Shown one piece after another: positions 30,901 through 40,294 of a stretch of DNA of 64,000 nt (position 1 is its first letter; each line of letters opens with the position of its first letter). Under the pieces are notes generated by a model that saw nothing but the letters and a program-made list of their open reading frames with translations, was not told where the DNA came from and searched no databases. The position numbers were made by a program, and so were the translations under genes. The DNA is taken from the NCBI GenBank assembly GCA_956465555.1, contig OY101126.1, positions 600,501 to 664,500 of the forward strand. The letters run 5' to 3'. This DNA is from Nitzschia sp. pyKryTriq1 (Eukaryota > Bacillariophyta > Bacillariophyceae > Bacillariales > Bacillariaceae).

Positions 30901-33078
30901 ATCCACAGGAGTTGGTGGTTCCTGCAGAATTCGAAGTCCCACTACAAGCTTGCCATGAATCGTAAATATGTCGTACAGCGACAGAAACTCGCCGTTGGAA
31001 GGTGGAGTTCTGTCCAATTTGCCTGCAATATAATCCTGGTAGGCTTGCAAGATCTCCCGGTTTTCTACGTATTGACTATCAATGTAGGCGTACATACGAT
31101 GAATATCTCGCGGGGTCGCAGGGATGGTTTTGAGATCCGACAAGGATGGTGTCGTCTTGCGATCCAACCATGAATCACCCTTGAACGGACATGGCTCCCC
31201 TTCTTTAGGTCGAGTGTCGCGCACCCATTGTTCACATTCTTCCAGATCTTTTTCGTCGACGATCAAGACAGCAAGTCGTACGGGGTATTGTCCCTGCATC
31301 AATTGCATTGCCATATTCCGTCCCATCGTGTTCTGCACAGTGGCTGTATCCAGTGGATTTTCGACAACCAGCATGGTGAACAAATTGCGTCTCACAGAGG
31401 GTGGCATGCCATATTGCATAGCCATGAGTCCTTGCTCCAGTCGAGTGGGCCAGCTTTGATAGGCTGCGTCCTTCTCAATATCATTGACATACATGACGGC
31501 TCCCTTTTCCCCATCCTCCACGTTGATTCGGATATATTTTCTGGCAGCACTGTTGGCCCCTCCACCTTTCTGTTCTTCCTCTTCTTCTTGATCGGCGAGT
31601 GATACAAAAAAGTCTTCTCCCATCATCCATGCCGCCTGCAATTCCTCCAAGGCAGCCATACTACTACTGGTCGAATCATCATCATTCAAGAAGGGTTGAA
31701 TTTTTGCTTGCAATCGATCGAGCCATTCTTGTTCTTCAGACAATCGTTGAATCATTTCAAACACATTGAACGAACCTCGTTCTACCACCAGAGGTTTACC
31801 GTTGATGAAAAGACCACCCCCAGATTGTGAGATGAGGGAGTGCAGTACATCTTCCATGGCTTCCGACACTTTAAGGATGGACTCGGGAACCTCCACATGT
31901 ACCAAAGTCGATGCGACGGAAGGCAAATTCTGAGAAACTTCTTGCAATAGCATCAATTCATCGTGCTTGTTGATGTTAGATGCAGTTTTGGGTGCAGCAA
32001 TGACCGTAGCGGCTTGCAAGCCCAGCTGGCGTCGTTGCCATGCCGGCGGTATCAGCTGAGTATGCTGTTGTTGGGCCTGGTGCCGTTTCCACAATTCGGC
32101 TTGCAATGACTGTGCGTCGTACAAGTAGTCTCTCTTGCTGGACAACAACTCTTTCTGGAGTTCCGTCACGTTGACCCCCGCCAAGAAATGAGGAGCGAGC
32201 GTGGACAAGGCCGAGACATTGACCATGGCGGCCGCTTGCTCTTCGTCAGTGACTGTCCGTTCATCAAATACCTTATACTCGACATTACGAATATCCAAAC
32301 GGACTCCATACCCTTGCAAAGAAGTAGTCTTGTCATCCGTGGTTGGACTACCCAAGTGACGCACCACCACGGCATAGCCATTACTAGTAGATTTCGTCAA
32401 TCGCTGATACCATGCCGAAAATGCGCTGGTTCCTAGGTTGGCGTAAAGAATGACCAAAGTGCCTTCTCCCTTGGGAACCTCCTTGGGTAACAACAACAAC
32501 GAAGAGTCATGGTCGTCGTCGCCTTTTGTAGAAGCAAAAGTCTCGGGAAATGTTGCCAAATCTGTATAGACTTGTCCATTCACCACTGCAAAGGCATCCA
32601 CCGAATGTTCATCATTATTATTGGTGGTGGAGGTGGGAAGAAACTCCATGGCCAACCCGCGATGCATTTCACACGTCGGACTCTGTGCCCGCAACGTCAA
32701 GGCTAGTTTGAGCAATGGGTTGTGAATTCCAATCTCTTCGGCCCATTGTACCGCCAATTCCGTGGCTTGTGCATATGATGAAACATCCATGTCCTTATTC
32801 GCCGCCGTCGCCGACGCAAGTTTATCCAAAAAGGCATGGTTTCGCAAAAAGGCGTGGGCCTCACAAAATACATTCCAGGGGCTGCTGGGCCAGGGGGATT
32901 GTACCGAGACTTGGATTTCGCGATTCACAATCGGAGACACCAGATCATCATTTTCATTTTCATTTTCATCGGCATTGTCACTGGCGGCGGCGACTGCATT
33001 GGCAACGGTTGTCGATAGCAGCAGCACTAGCAGCGGCAACAGCAACCGTCGCGTGACCATCAGCCTTGCGTTTCTCAT
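27965..33078 (-). CDS. UGGT: UDP-glucose:glycoprotein glucosyltransferase (2 exons)
   Basis: Exons 28721-33078 and 27965-28613 (minus) join in phase over a 107-nt GT-AG intron to give 1668 residues. The ATG at 33078 opens a signal peptide ([12 protein letters not shown]). The long N-terminal part corresponds to the thioredoxin-like misfold-sensor domains. The C-terminal GT24 domain is highly conserved: [35 protein letters not shown] (DxD metal site), [35 protein letters not shown] and KTIDLCNNP. The enzyme re-glucosylates misfolded N-glycoproteins so that they re-enter calnexin/calreticulin folding. Odd: the C-terminus is DSIAASA, with no KDEL-like signal. TGACGTGA repeats lie just upstream of the start. 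Confidence 0.95.
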
Positions 33079-33089
33079 CCTTGCGCGAA

Positions 33090-33116
33090 CGTGACGTGAC
33101 GTGACGTGACGTGACG

Positions 33117-33118
<2 letters not shown>
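33090..33118 (-). promoter_or_regulatory. tandem TGACG(T)GA/TGACGTCA boxes before UGGT start
   Basis: A (GTGAC)n tract ends in the palindrome TGACGTCA, 12-40 nt upstream of the UGGT ATG. It contains several overlapping TGACGTGA sites, which equal the bZIP/UPRE core TGACGTGR used by XBP1/Hac1-type unfolded-protein-response factors in animals and fungi. It may be functional or merely a microsatellite; a (CAAT)n tract follows directly. Confidence 0.4.

Positions 33119-33148
<30 letters not shown>
33118..33148. repeat. (CAAT)n microsatellite
   Basis: About seven tandem CAAT units directly abut the TGACGTCA box upstream of UGGT. The rest of the gap to the next gene (33149-33738) shows only GTACCGGTAC-type cores (33200, 33250) and a CTCTACTAG-rich tract (33600-33675), with no gene. 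Confidence 0.85.
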
Positions 33149-33738
33149 CAAATCAGCCTGATCTTCAAAGTCAGCTGGTCCAGTCACTCAAAGTCTCTCT
33201 ACCGGTAGACTAAAAGTGGCGGGATGGTGTGTTGTTAATGACAGTACCAGGTACCGGTACAGTACAAGGACCGATGGTAGAGAGAAAAAGATCGAAAATC
33301 GTCAGAAAGACATCTCGATGTACAGTATGACGCGCGATAAACGACGAAAGCCGATCACGATAAATAAAGAGAGAGCGACGAGAGCGCGATACTGACTGAC
33401 GAACAGACCACAATTTGAATACGTACAACTGACGAACGCACCATTCAATCCATGCGCTCTGCTGTGCTCTTCATCTGCTCATCTCGGCACAGAATCATCC
33501 AGAACAGCAGGTCAAAATGACGCGATAAAATTGGTTGACGACAATGGCGGGCTTCGGGCTTATGGCGGGGACTTTCTCGAAAAATCTCACTCTATCCACT
33601 ATCCACTATCCACTCTCTACTAGCTAGTAGCTACAGTACTCTCTCTACTCTAGAGAGACTGCATTCTCTACTAGAGCTGGCTACTGTAATAAAGGTACCG
33701 GAGTGTAGAAGCACAGATAGTGACTGATCAATTCATCA

Positions 33739-33857
33739 ATTGATTGATTGATTGATTGATTCGGTCTATTGGATTCTTCCATTCCATTCCATTCCATTCC
33801 ATTCCATTCCATTCCATTCATTTCCTTCCTTCCTTCCTTCCTTCCTTCCTTCCTTCC
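33739..33857. repeat. three adjoining microsatellites (ATTG)n, (CCATT)n, (TTCC)n
   Basis: (ATTG)n spans 33739-33761, (CCATT)n about 33778-33819 and (TTCC)n about 33821-33857. They end 20 nt before the ATG at 33878, so lie in the promoter or 5' leader of the next gene. As pyrimidine-rich DNA they leave the frame open in places, which falsely extends that gene upstream. Confidence 0.9.
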
Positions 33858-33877
33858 ACAGCCAGCCAGTCAGCACT

Positions 33878-35194
33878 ATGAAACAAATCGAATTGAGATT
33901 GATCCCCGCCCCGGGCCAAAAGCCAGAATTCTTGGCCACTTTGGAGTTGGTACAGAAAACAGACCCTATACCCAATTTGTGGGAACACATGCCAGCCGTC
34001 GTGGTATTGGAAGGCTACACTCGCGATGCGTGGGCAATGGACACTAATGTTACTACCGGTACATCCTGGAATCACTGGCAGGTGGAAAGTGTCGATGGTC
34101 GCAACAAATTGCCGGGGTTTGTCAAGTATTTGCGAGATCGGCAAAAGACGGCGTATGGTCGTGTGGGGGGAGCCATGATGTGGGTGATTTCTCACAAGCA
34201 AATGAGTTCGTCGACGCTGAATTGTCGGATAGCGCCCATCCTCAAGATTCCAAACTGCCCCTTTTTGATGAAACCCAAATCAACCACAACTGCCACCAGC
34301 ACGGCACCCAGCACGGCACCCAGCAAGCCACCAGCAGTAGCAGCAGCAGCAGCAGCAGCGACCACCACTGCGAGCAGTAGTACAGCGGCTACTGCAAAGC
34401 CAAAAAAGAAGGGATTTGGCTTGTTGGGTAATTTAGTTGGCGCTCAACGAAGAACCAACGAACAGGTACAACTGGCGTCCACGGTTCTACCCATGAAGGC
34501 TCCTCTTCCTCTGACTACCAACGACGTGGTACCAACGAACGAAGCGGCCAACGATGCTGCTACATCTTCTGATTCTACCGCCAATCCATATAGTGCTGCT
34601 ACTACTAGCAACGAGGCTGCTGCAGCTGGAACCAAAACAGCCGGACAAGTGTTGGCCGAATTCCGTCAAGAAATGGAACAAGAAATGTTGGATTTCGATA
34701 TTTCGACTGAACCCTGTCTCAAAGTCAAAGTTGATTTGGCCGCCAAGTTACGATTGCTCAGTGAAGACGAGAAACAGTCCGGACGGGTGACTATGGAAGT
34801 TTTGAAATATATTGTCTACGAGCAAGCGGAAGAAGTCAATGAAGAATGGATTGCTCATAAAGAGCCGAGTGAATTCATGGATGAAGTCGTCATTTGTATT
34901 TATAAAGAAGGAGAAGCTCCGCCAGAAGTATTGGAAGATGTGAATAAGGCAGAACTCCCGGATGAAGTCCGAGGTCAACAACGAGCGATTCAAGAACAAA
35001 GGCAAAAGGCCGAACAAATCAAGGTGCAACGACTACGAATGGAACAAACCAAGTTGGCTATGCAAACCCAAAACAATATTAATGAAGACGCCGACGAAGA
35101 GGAAGATGAGGACTTTGCTGCTTTGAATACAAAGAAACGAGATCGTCGAACAATTGAGGACTTTGAACGAGAAAAACGAAGAAAGGGAGAATAA
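33878..35194 (+). CDS. hypothetical protein, Ala/Thr-rich linker, unknown function
   Basis: The ATG at 33878 (MKQIELRLIPAPGQ) gives 438 residues; the frame upstream is only microsatellite. Residues 1-145 look folded (LEGYTRDAWAMDTN, WNHWQVESVDG, GGAMMWVI). A low-complexity stretch of Ala, Thr and Ser (about 145-280) contains a KKKGFGLLGN box. Residues about 280-360 are a second conserved-looking part (LAEFRQEMEQEMLDFD, VTMEVLKYIVYEQAEE). The C-terminus is a charged helix with an acidic run and a basic end. No family recognised. Confidence 0.65.
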   Translation: MKQIELRLIPAPGQKPEFLATLELVQKTDPIPNLWEHMPAVVVLEGYTRDAWAMDTNVTTGTSWNHWQVESVDGRNKLPGFVKYLRDRQKTAYGRVGGAMMWVISHKQMSSSTLNCRIAPILKIPNCPFLMKPKSTTTATSTAPSTAPSKPPAVAAAAAAATTTASSSTAATAKPKKKGFGLLGNLVGAQRRTNEQVQLASTVLPMKAPLPLTTNDVVPTNEAANDAATSSDSTANPYSAATTSNEAAAAGTKTAGQVLAEFRQEMEQEMLDFDISTEPCLKVKVDLAAKLRLLSEDEKQSGRVTMEVLKYIVYEQAEEVNEEWIAHKEPSEFMDEVVICIYKEGEAPPEVLEDVNKAELPDEVRGQQRAIQEQRQKAEQIKVQRLRMEQTKLAMQTQNNINEDADEEEDEDFAALNTKKRDRRTIEDFEREKRRKGE

Positions 35195-35795
35195 TGATTT
35201 GTTCTTACAAACGGGAGGTAGATGGTGACTGCATCGGAATTGTTTGGATTAGAGTGGCTCACGAGCCAAGCAGCTCACCCCGTGATGCAAGACTTCTTGT
35301 TTGAGTGCTTGCAGCACGGCAGCATAACTTTTTAAAAGAAATGTTAATCAGGGATGTAATCTTCCTGCAAGCTACTCCGTACCGTATGGACTAATACGAA
35401 GTACGAGTACTATGCTACGCGCGTGTAACCGCCGGGGGCAATACGTACCAGGTACAGGTACCAGGTACTGCATCATCCTGGTACTGCGTGCAATGTACCC
35501 ACAGCAGCGGGTAAAGTACATACAGTACCGGTAGGGACCACAGGTAGCGGTACTCTTCGTGGTGGTGCAGTAGACTACGTACACCACCCCCCCCATCATT
35601 TTTATTATCACGCAAATCCCCATCGCGACGACGATGGCCGTGGATGCGGCGTCTCATGCCTCGTACTGTACCGTCATGGCGTCGCGCGTCGCGTCTCCTC
35701 TACAATACGGTCCCCTGTGCGAAGTATGTGAGTATCTCCGTCACCTCCACTCATACTTCTGAACTCCACGAGCACCACAACCATCAACGTCCACC
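35195..35795. other. intergenic with GTAC island
   Basis: No gene. A GTACCGGTAC-type island covers about 35380-35545, with many overlapping copies of GTACCAGGTAC, GTACCGGTA and similar. The end is the leader of the dynactin gene. Confidence 0.6.
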
Positions 35796-36851
35796 ATGGC
35801 GACTCCTCCCACCACAGACCCTGCCGACGAGGCAGGAGGAGAAGTAGTCTATGCCAGTGATGGGCTAGCTCCGACGCCAATTACCAAACCTCCCGAAGTC
35901 CCCGAACGGGAACTCGTCCAAGGCGAGGATGTGGTAGATTCCGATACCTCGTCTCCCCAACATGCCTTTGAGATCTTTCAAGGAAAAGTGTATTCCACTT
36001 CAACAGGAAGAACATCGTCAAGTCACCCAGTGATTGTTGCCAAGGAAACTCCGCTGGCAAGACTGGCGCGATTGCAGCAGGAAATTCAAGAGGTCGAGGC
36101 GCAACTGTCGACCACTGCAGCGGGTAGTGGCCAAGACTTTGATCAAGAGTTGGTGGCACTGGCAACGACACTCAAGACGCAGCTGACTACACTTGCGTCT
36201 TCGAATCGCGTCATGGAGCACGATGACTTGACACGGTTGATTCGGCAGCAACTCGAATCCATAAAGGCACCGGCTGCCTCGGGTGCCGATAGCGCCGACA
36301 CCGGCATTGTGTATGAGTTGTATGGCAATGCGACGAACCCCACTACCACCCTGGAAGACCGACTAGTTCGTTTAGAACGCGCGGTGGGCTCGACATCTGC
36401 TAACAAAACGCTGCTGCAGCGATTGGAAGAGATGGAACGCCTCGTCAAAACAGTAGATGCGGCGACTCTGGATCAAACCGCCACCAAGGCCAAGGTCCTG
36501 CGTGCTGATCTCGAGGCAGCCAGTAAAGCGCGCAACAAGTTAACAGCGACTTACAAAAAGGAAGACTCCAAGATGATTCAACAATTGCATGCGCAACTGG
36601 TGGAGTTGGAAGGGTTGAGTGACTACCTTCCTGCCTTGGTGGAACGGTTGCAGCAGCTGGCGAACTTGCATGTGCAGGCGGGGACCTTTAGCACACGTCT
36701 GGAGGCATTGGAGACGTCGGCAAATCAACTGGCGCATTCAGTCTCATCAGCGGAGGGGACTATGGAACAGCTGGCGACAAATCTGACGGAAAATCTAACC
36801 ACCATGGAAGGGAATTTGAAAGCTCTGGATGAACGATTGAATAAACTATAG
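35796..36851 (+). CDS. DCTN2: dynactin subunit 2 (dynamitin, p50)
   Basis: A single frame of 351 residues from an ATG in good context (CACCATGG). The family features are the N-terminal acidic GEVVYASDG box (VYE-type motif), a short FEIFQGKVY segment, YELYGNA in the middle, and long coiled coils including LEDRLVRLERAVG and LPALVERLQQLANLHVQA. Dynamitin forms the shoulder of dynactin, the cofactor of cytoplasmic dynein. Length is a little below the animal protein (about 400). Confidence 0.85.
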   Translation: MATPPTTDPADEAGGEVVYASDGLAPTPITKPPEVPERELVQGEDVVDSDTSSPQHAFEIFQGKVYSTSTGRTSSSHPVIVAKETPLARLARLQQEIQEVEAQLSTTAAGSGQDFDQELVALATTLKTQLTTLASSNRVMEHDDLTRLIRQQLESIKAPAASGADSADTGIVYELYGNATNPTTTLEDRLVRLERAVGSTSANKTLLQRLEEMERLVKTVDAATLDQTATKAKVLRADLEAASKARNKLTATYKKEDSKMIQQLHAQLVELEGLSDYLPALVERLQQLANLHVQAGTFSTRLEALETSANQLAHSVSSAEGTMEQLATNLTENLTTMEGNLKALDERLNKL

Positions 36852-36943
36852 TGAAACATGCATCGATGACAAGCAACACAACATAATATCTGCGTGTAAT
36901 TCTGATAAGGACACAATTTCTAATCATCAAAAGAATCATTACT

Positions 36944-38796
36944 TCACACTACTTGATTGAAGTCACTGGAAGAGATTTTCGTCACTGACATGCGCATGTT
37001 GGCTATCGATTCCCCCAAAAGAGGGGAAAGCTCCGATAATCGGGCCCCACTACCGGTATGGGAGATGGGGGCCCCGGCAGACTCCCTCAAAATATCCTCC
37101 ATATCAACTTCGGGTGTGAAGATACAACACCAAAAGCCAAACGGGTGAACGAGGAGGTCTTGACCTTCGAGAAGAGCCAATTCCAAACCTTCATCTAACA
37201 AACTGAGGGCCACCAGAAAGAAGGCGAAACCACTCAAGATCCACAAGAGTTCGACATCATTCTGCATCAAGACCTGCAAGTATCCTCCTTGTCCAAAGCA
37301 CATAGCGAAGCTGACACCGGCAATTACTAACGTGGCCAAGAGCTGGACAATATAAGCACCCACGAAGAGGGCCTTGTGAAAGCCGGCCTGAGGAACACGC
37401 TTCAAATGCATCGATTTGATGAAGGCTGTCGATACCAGAACACCTGCAAACCCACCACAGACCAAATCCTTGGCGGGACCCGGCAAGGCAGCGGCAGCTG
37501 CCAAGTATGAATGGGTCAGCAATGTCAACCCACTTCCCATAATCGTAGTACTGAACAAGAGCGCAAACTGGCCCAAATTGAAAAAGAGACCAGCAGCTCG
37601 ATTTACCAATAAGGCATGGTCGGTCGCCAGCACATTCGAGTCGTCAACGTACAGTAACTTGATACAGAAAAGCAGCAAACAAGAGGCTCCAATAAAAGAA
37701 TATTGTTCCAAGTCGGGGGCTTGGTATTCAAAAAAGTCGGTGGCGACCACAACGACACTTTGTAACATGAAACCCAGCAACAAAATGAACAAGACGCCTC
37801 TCTTGGAATTGGCAGCTAGAAAAATTAAAAAGACAACAGTGAGTCCCGAGTTCTCTCTACACAAGTTGAAATGGTGAACATAAAAATGTAGATCATCAAC
37901 CTACCGTGAAAGTCGTTTGCCAAAAAGGCACGGGGGATCCGTAAACCCAACAGAACACCAACAGTGAAAACAATCCAACGGTGCTCCGCAGGTACAAAGA
38001 TCATTCCAAAGATCCAAGTCGCCGATTCCACCAAGTTCATGATACTGTTGAAGAGGGCATACGTTTGCACGTGGCGATCCAACGTGTTGGGTTCTGTCGA
38101 TCGATACCAGCTAAAGACGCGCGCCATCAGGACAAAATGTAGCATAGAGCAAAAGGCGGACATGTACATAATGCGATTGGCTCCTTCGGTTTGCATCCCC
38201 GAACTGACCGACAAACTAGCGAACAAGACCGCAAAACAGTTCAGCAGAGTGATTGTCTTGGCACTCAAGTCTGTTGTGTCGAATCGCGTCGAATAACTCG
38301 CTTCCTTGCTCCAAATGGTCCAAAACACCGCAAAGTACAAGACCGATTCTCCCGAAACCCGCCCCGCGGTCGTCATGGCAATGCCGACTCGAGTAAAGGC
38401 CGTCACAATAACTAGATTGAAAAAGAGATCACTCAAACTCACAGCCTGTCGCAGCCGGGTTCGCTGATCCGGTAGCATATTTCCAGTTCTCTCCTGGTCG
38501 ACACCGGGCAAAAGCTGAGGACCTCGCCAAATACCACCTTCGTACCATGTTTGGTTCGCATACTCGGCTTGATCCTGAAGCGTCTTGCTGTCACTTCGCA
38601 CTCGTTTCAATTCCTCCGCTAGTTTGACGAGCGAATGGTAAAGCTTACGTTTGCCCGCCTTTTCATTTTGGACTTGCGCTTTGTAATAGGCAGCATCCTT
38701 GAGTTGCTTTTTGCTCTCGTTACCATTACCCCCGTTGCCACTGTTGTTTTCGCTGTCATCCATCATTTTAGGGTCCACAGAAGCAAGGTTGTTCAT
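36944..38796 (-). CDS. LtrA-like multi-pass membrane protein (2 exons)
   Basis: Exons 37905-38796 and 36944-37815 (minus) join in phase across an 88-nt GT-AG intron (37816-37904) into 587 residues. A charged N-terminal coiled coil (about 25-70) precedes about 12 hydrophobic helices. The first holds VSLSDLFFNLVIVTAFTRVG, which matches the ELFFDLVFV signature of the bacterial low-temperature-requirement A (LtrA) family. The C-terminus is cytosolic-like and Ser-rich. The biochemical role of LtrA proteins is not established; transport or sensing is possible. Confidence 0.8.
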
Positions 38797-40294
38797 AATG
38801 GCAGTAGCGTCGTCCTCGGAGGTAGTGTCGTGGGTTTGGGAGGTCTAGAGAGAGCACGAATACGAGAGTTCGAGACAGAGATAGTGGCCCAATGATGTGC
38901 CCATAACAAGCAAAAATAAAATGAGTTCGTTGACACCAAGCACAACCTACGGAAGATGAACTACTCGTGCAGTGTCGCTAAACCAGACTAGCGGCTCGAC
39001 CTCGGCAGAGAAGACAGGAAAGGAACGCCAGTCAAGCTCGTGGAAGTGACGACGACCCAAGTATCACGTACCGGACGGCTCTTCTTGGTAGGGGTTTTAC
39101 CACTGCGCAAAAAGTTCATAATGGGTTTGGGCTGCAATGAAGTCGGATGAATGAAGAATCAATCAATCAATCAGCTTTCTTTACAAGATGAAATTCCCTG
39201 CCAACGTTCTTCCTGTTTATTCTGTCCGGCGATTGTGGAGTGACCACGGATGGTGCTTTTGCGTCTCGGCAAGTGATAAGTGACAATGACAGTAAAAGAA
39301 TTTCCCTGCTTTCGCAATTCGCAACAAGACAATTAAGAAAGCACATCTACATTCCTCGTATTACCATTCGCATATCGCCCGGTATGGGGCAGGCGGCGCC
39401 GCCCACACGCTGGATCCGAGATCTTTGGTGTGCGTCTGCGCGCTGTATGTGAAACGACGACGAAAGATGGGCGAGCGCGAAGCCAAAAATACGAGTACCT
39501 ACTGTACCTGGTACTATTCTACCGGTACTTCGTACCGCTTCGTAATGTAGTTGTACCGGTATGCTGTACGATTACCGTGTGATACGCGTATTACTGGTAC
39601 CGTACTGTTGTGTACAACGATACGACTCACCGGTCAGTATTACTGTACCGTACGTATGGTACCAGTACCGTAGGTAGACTACCGGTACCACGTAATCGAA
39701 AGCGAAGAGCAAAAATCGTGGACTTTAGCGCGCTAGCCGGGCGGTCAGCTCGCTCGTCAGCTCGCTGACGACTCCTCCGAGTCTGTCTGTATGTCCTCCT
39801 TCCTCCGATCCTCGCCGCGTTCGCGCCGATAGTATTCATTACAACAGTAATTTCTCTCATTTTTCCGTTTCTAAAATCGAACATACTGGTAGTAGAGTAG
39901 AGACTACTTTTGCTTGCTGCCAAGAGCACCAGTGTTAGACTGTCGGTACATGGCACTACTCTCTCAAATACTCGATAGTTGACTATTGCAGTCTTACTTC
40001 AAAGCGGCAGTCTTTGGTTGGTCACTACTACACCCACCTACGGCTGTGAAATTTTCGTTTGGCGAATCATCGAAGAGGAATTTGAATCATCAGCATCGTC
40101 GTCATCGTCCGCAACAACACGATCGTGACCTTTCATTATGGAGTGCGATTAGATCATATATACATAAGTTTGTAAAGGGTTTGAACCCAACGTGGTTTTA
40201 CCCCACGTCATGAGTGGCCCGCGGCTCCGACTGTCCTCATAATTCTGTGGATTGCTGCTGGACTTTTTCAAGTTAAATTCTCAGTTGATTGACC
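38797..40294. other. intergenic, 1.5 kb, with the densest GTAC island
   Basis: No gene supported. The region separates divergent genes, so should hold two promoters. About 39490-39690 is a dense island of GTACCGGTAC-type palindromes and close variants. A (CAAT)n tract lies near 39160-39175. Short open frames have no family match by eye. Confidence 0.5.

Noticed and set aside
33752-33877. N-terminal extension with HSIPFHSIPF repeats
   Set aside because: It is translation of the (CCATT)n and (TTCC)n tracts; the ATG at 33878 is the better start.
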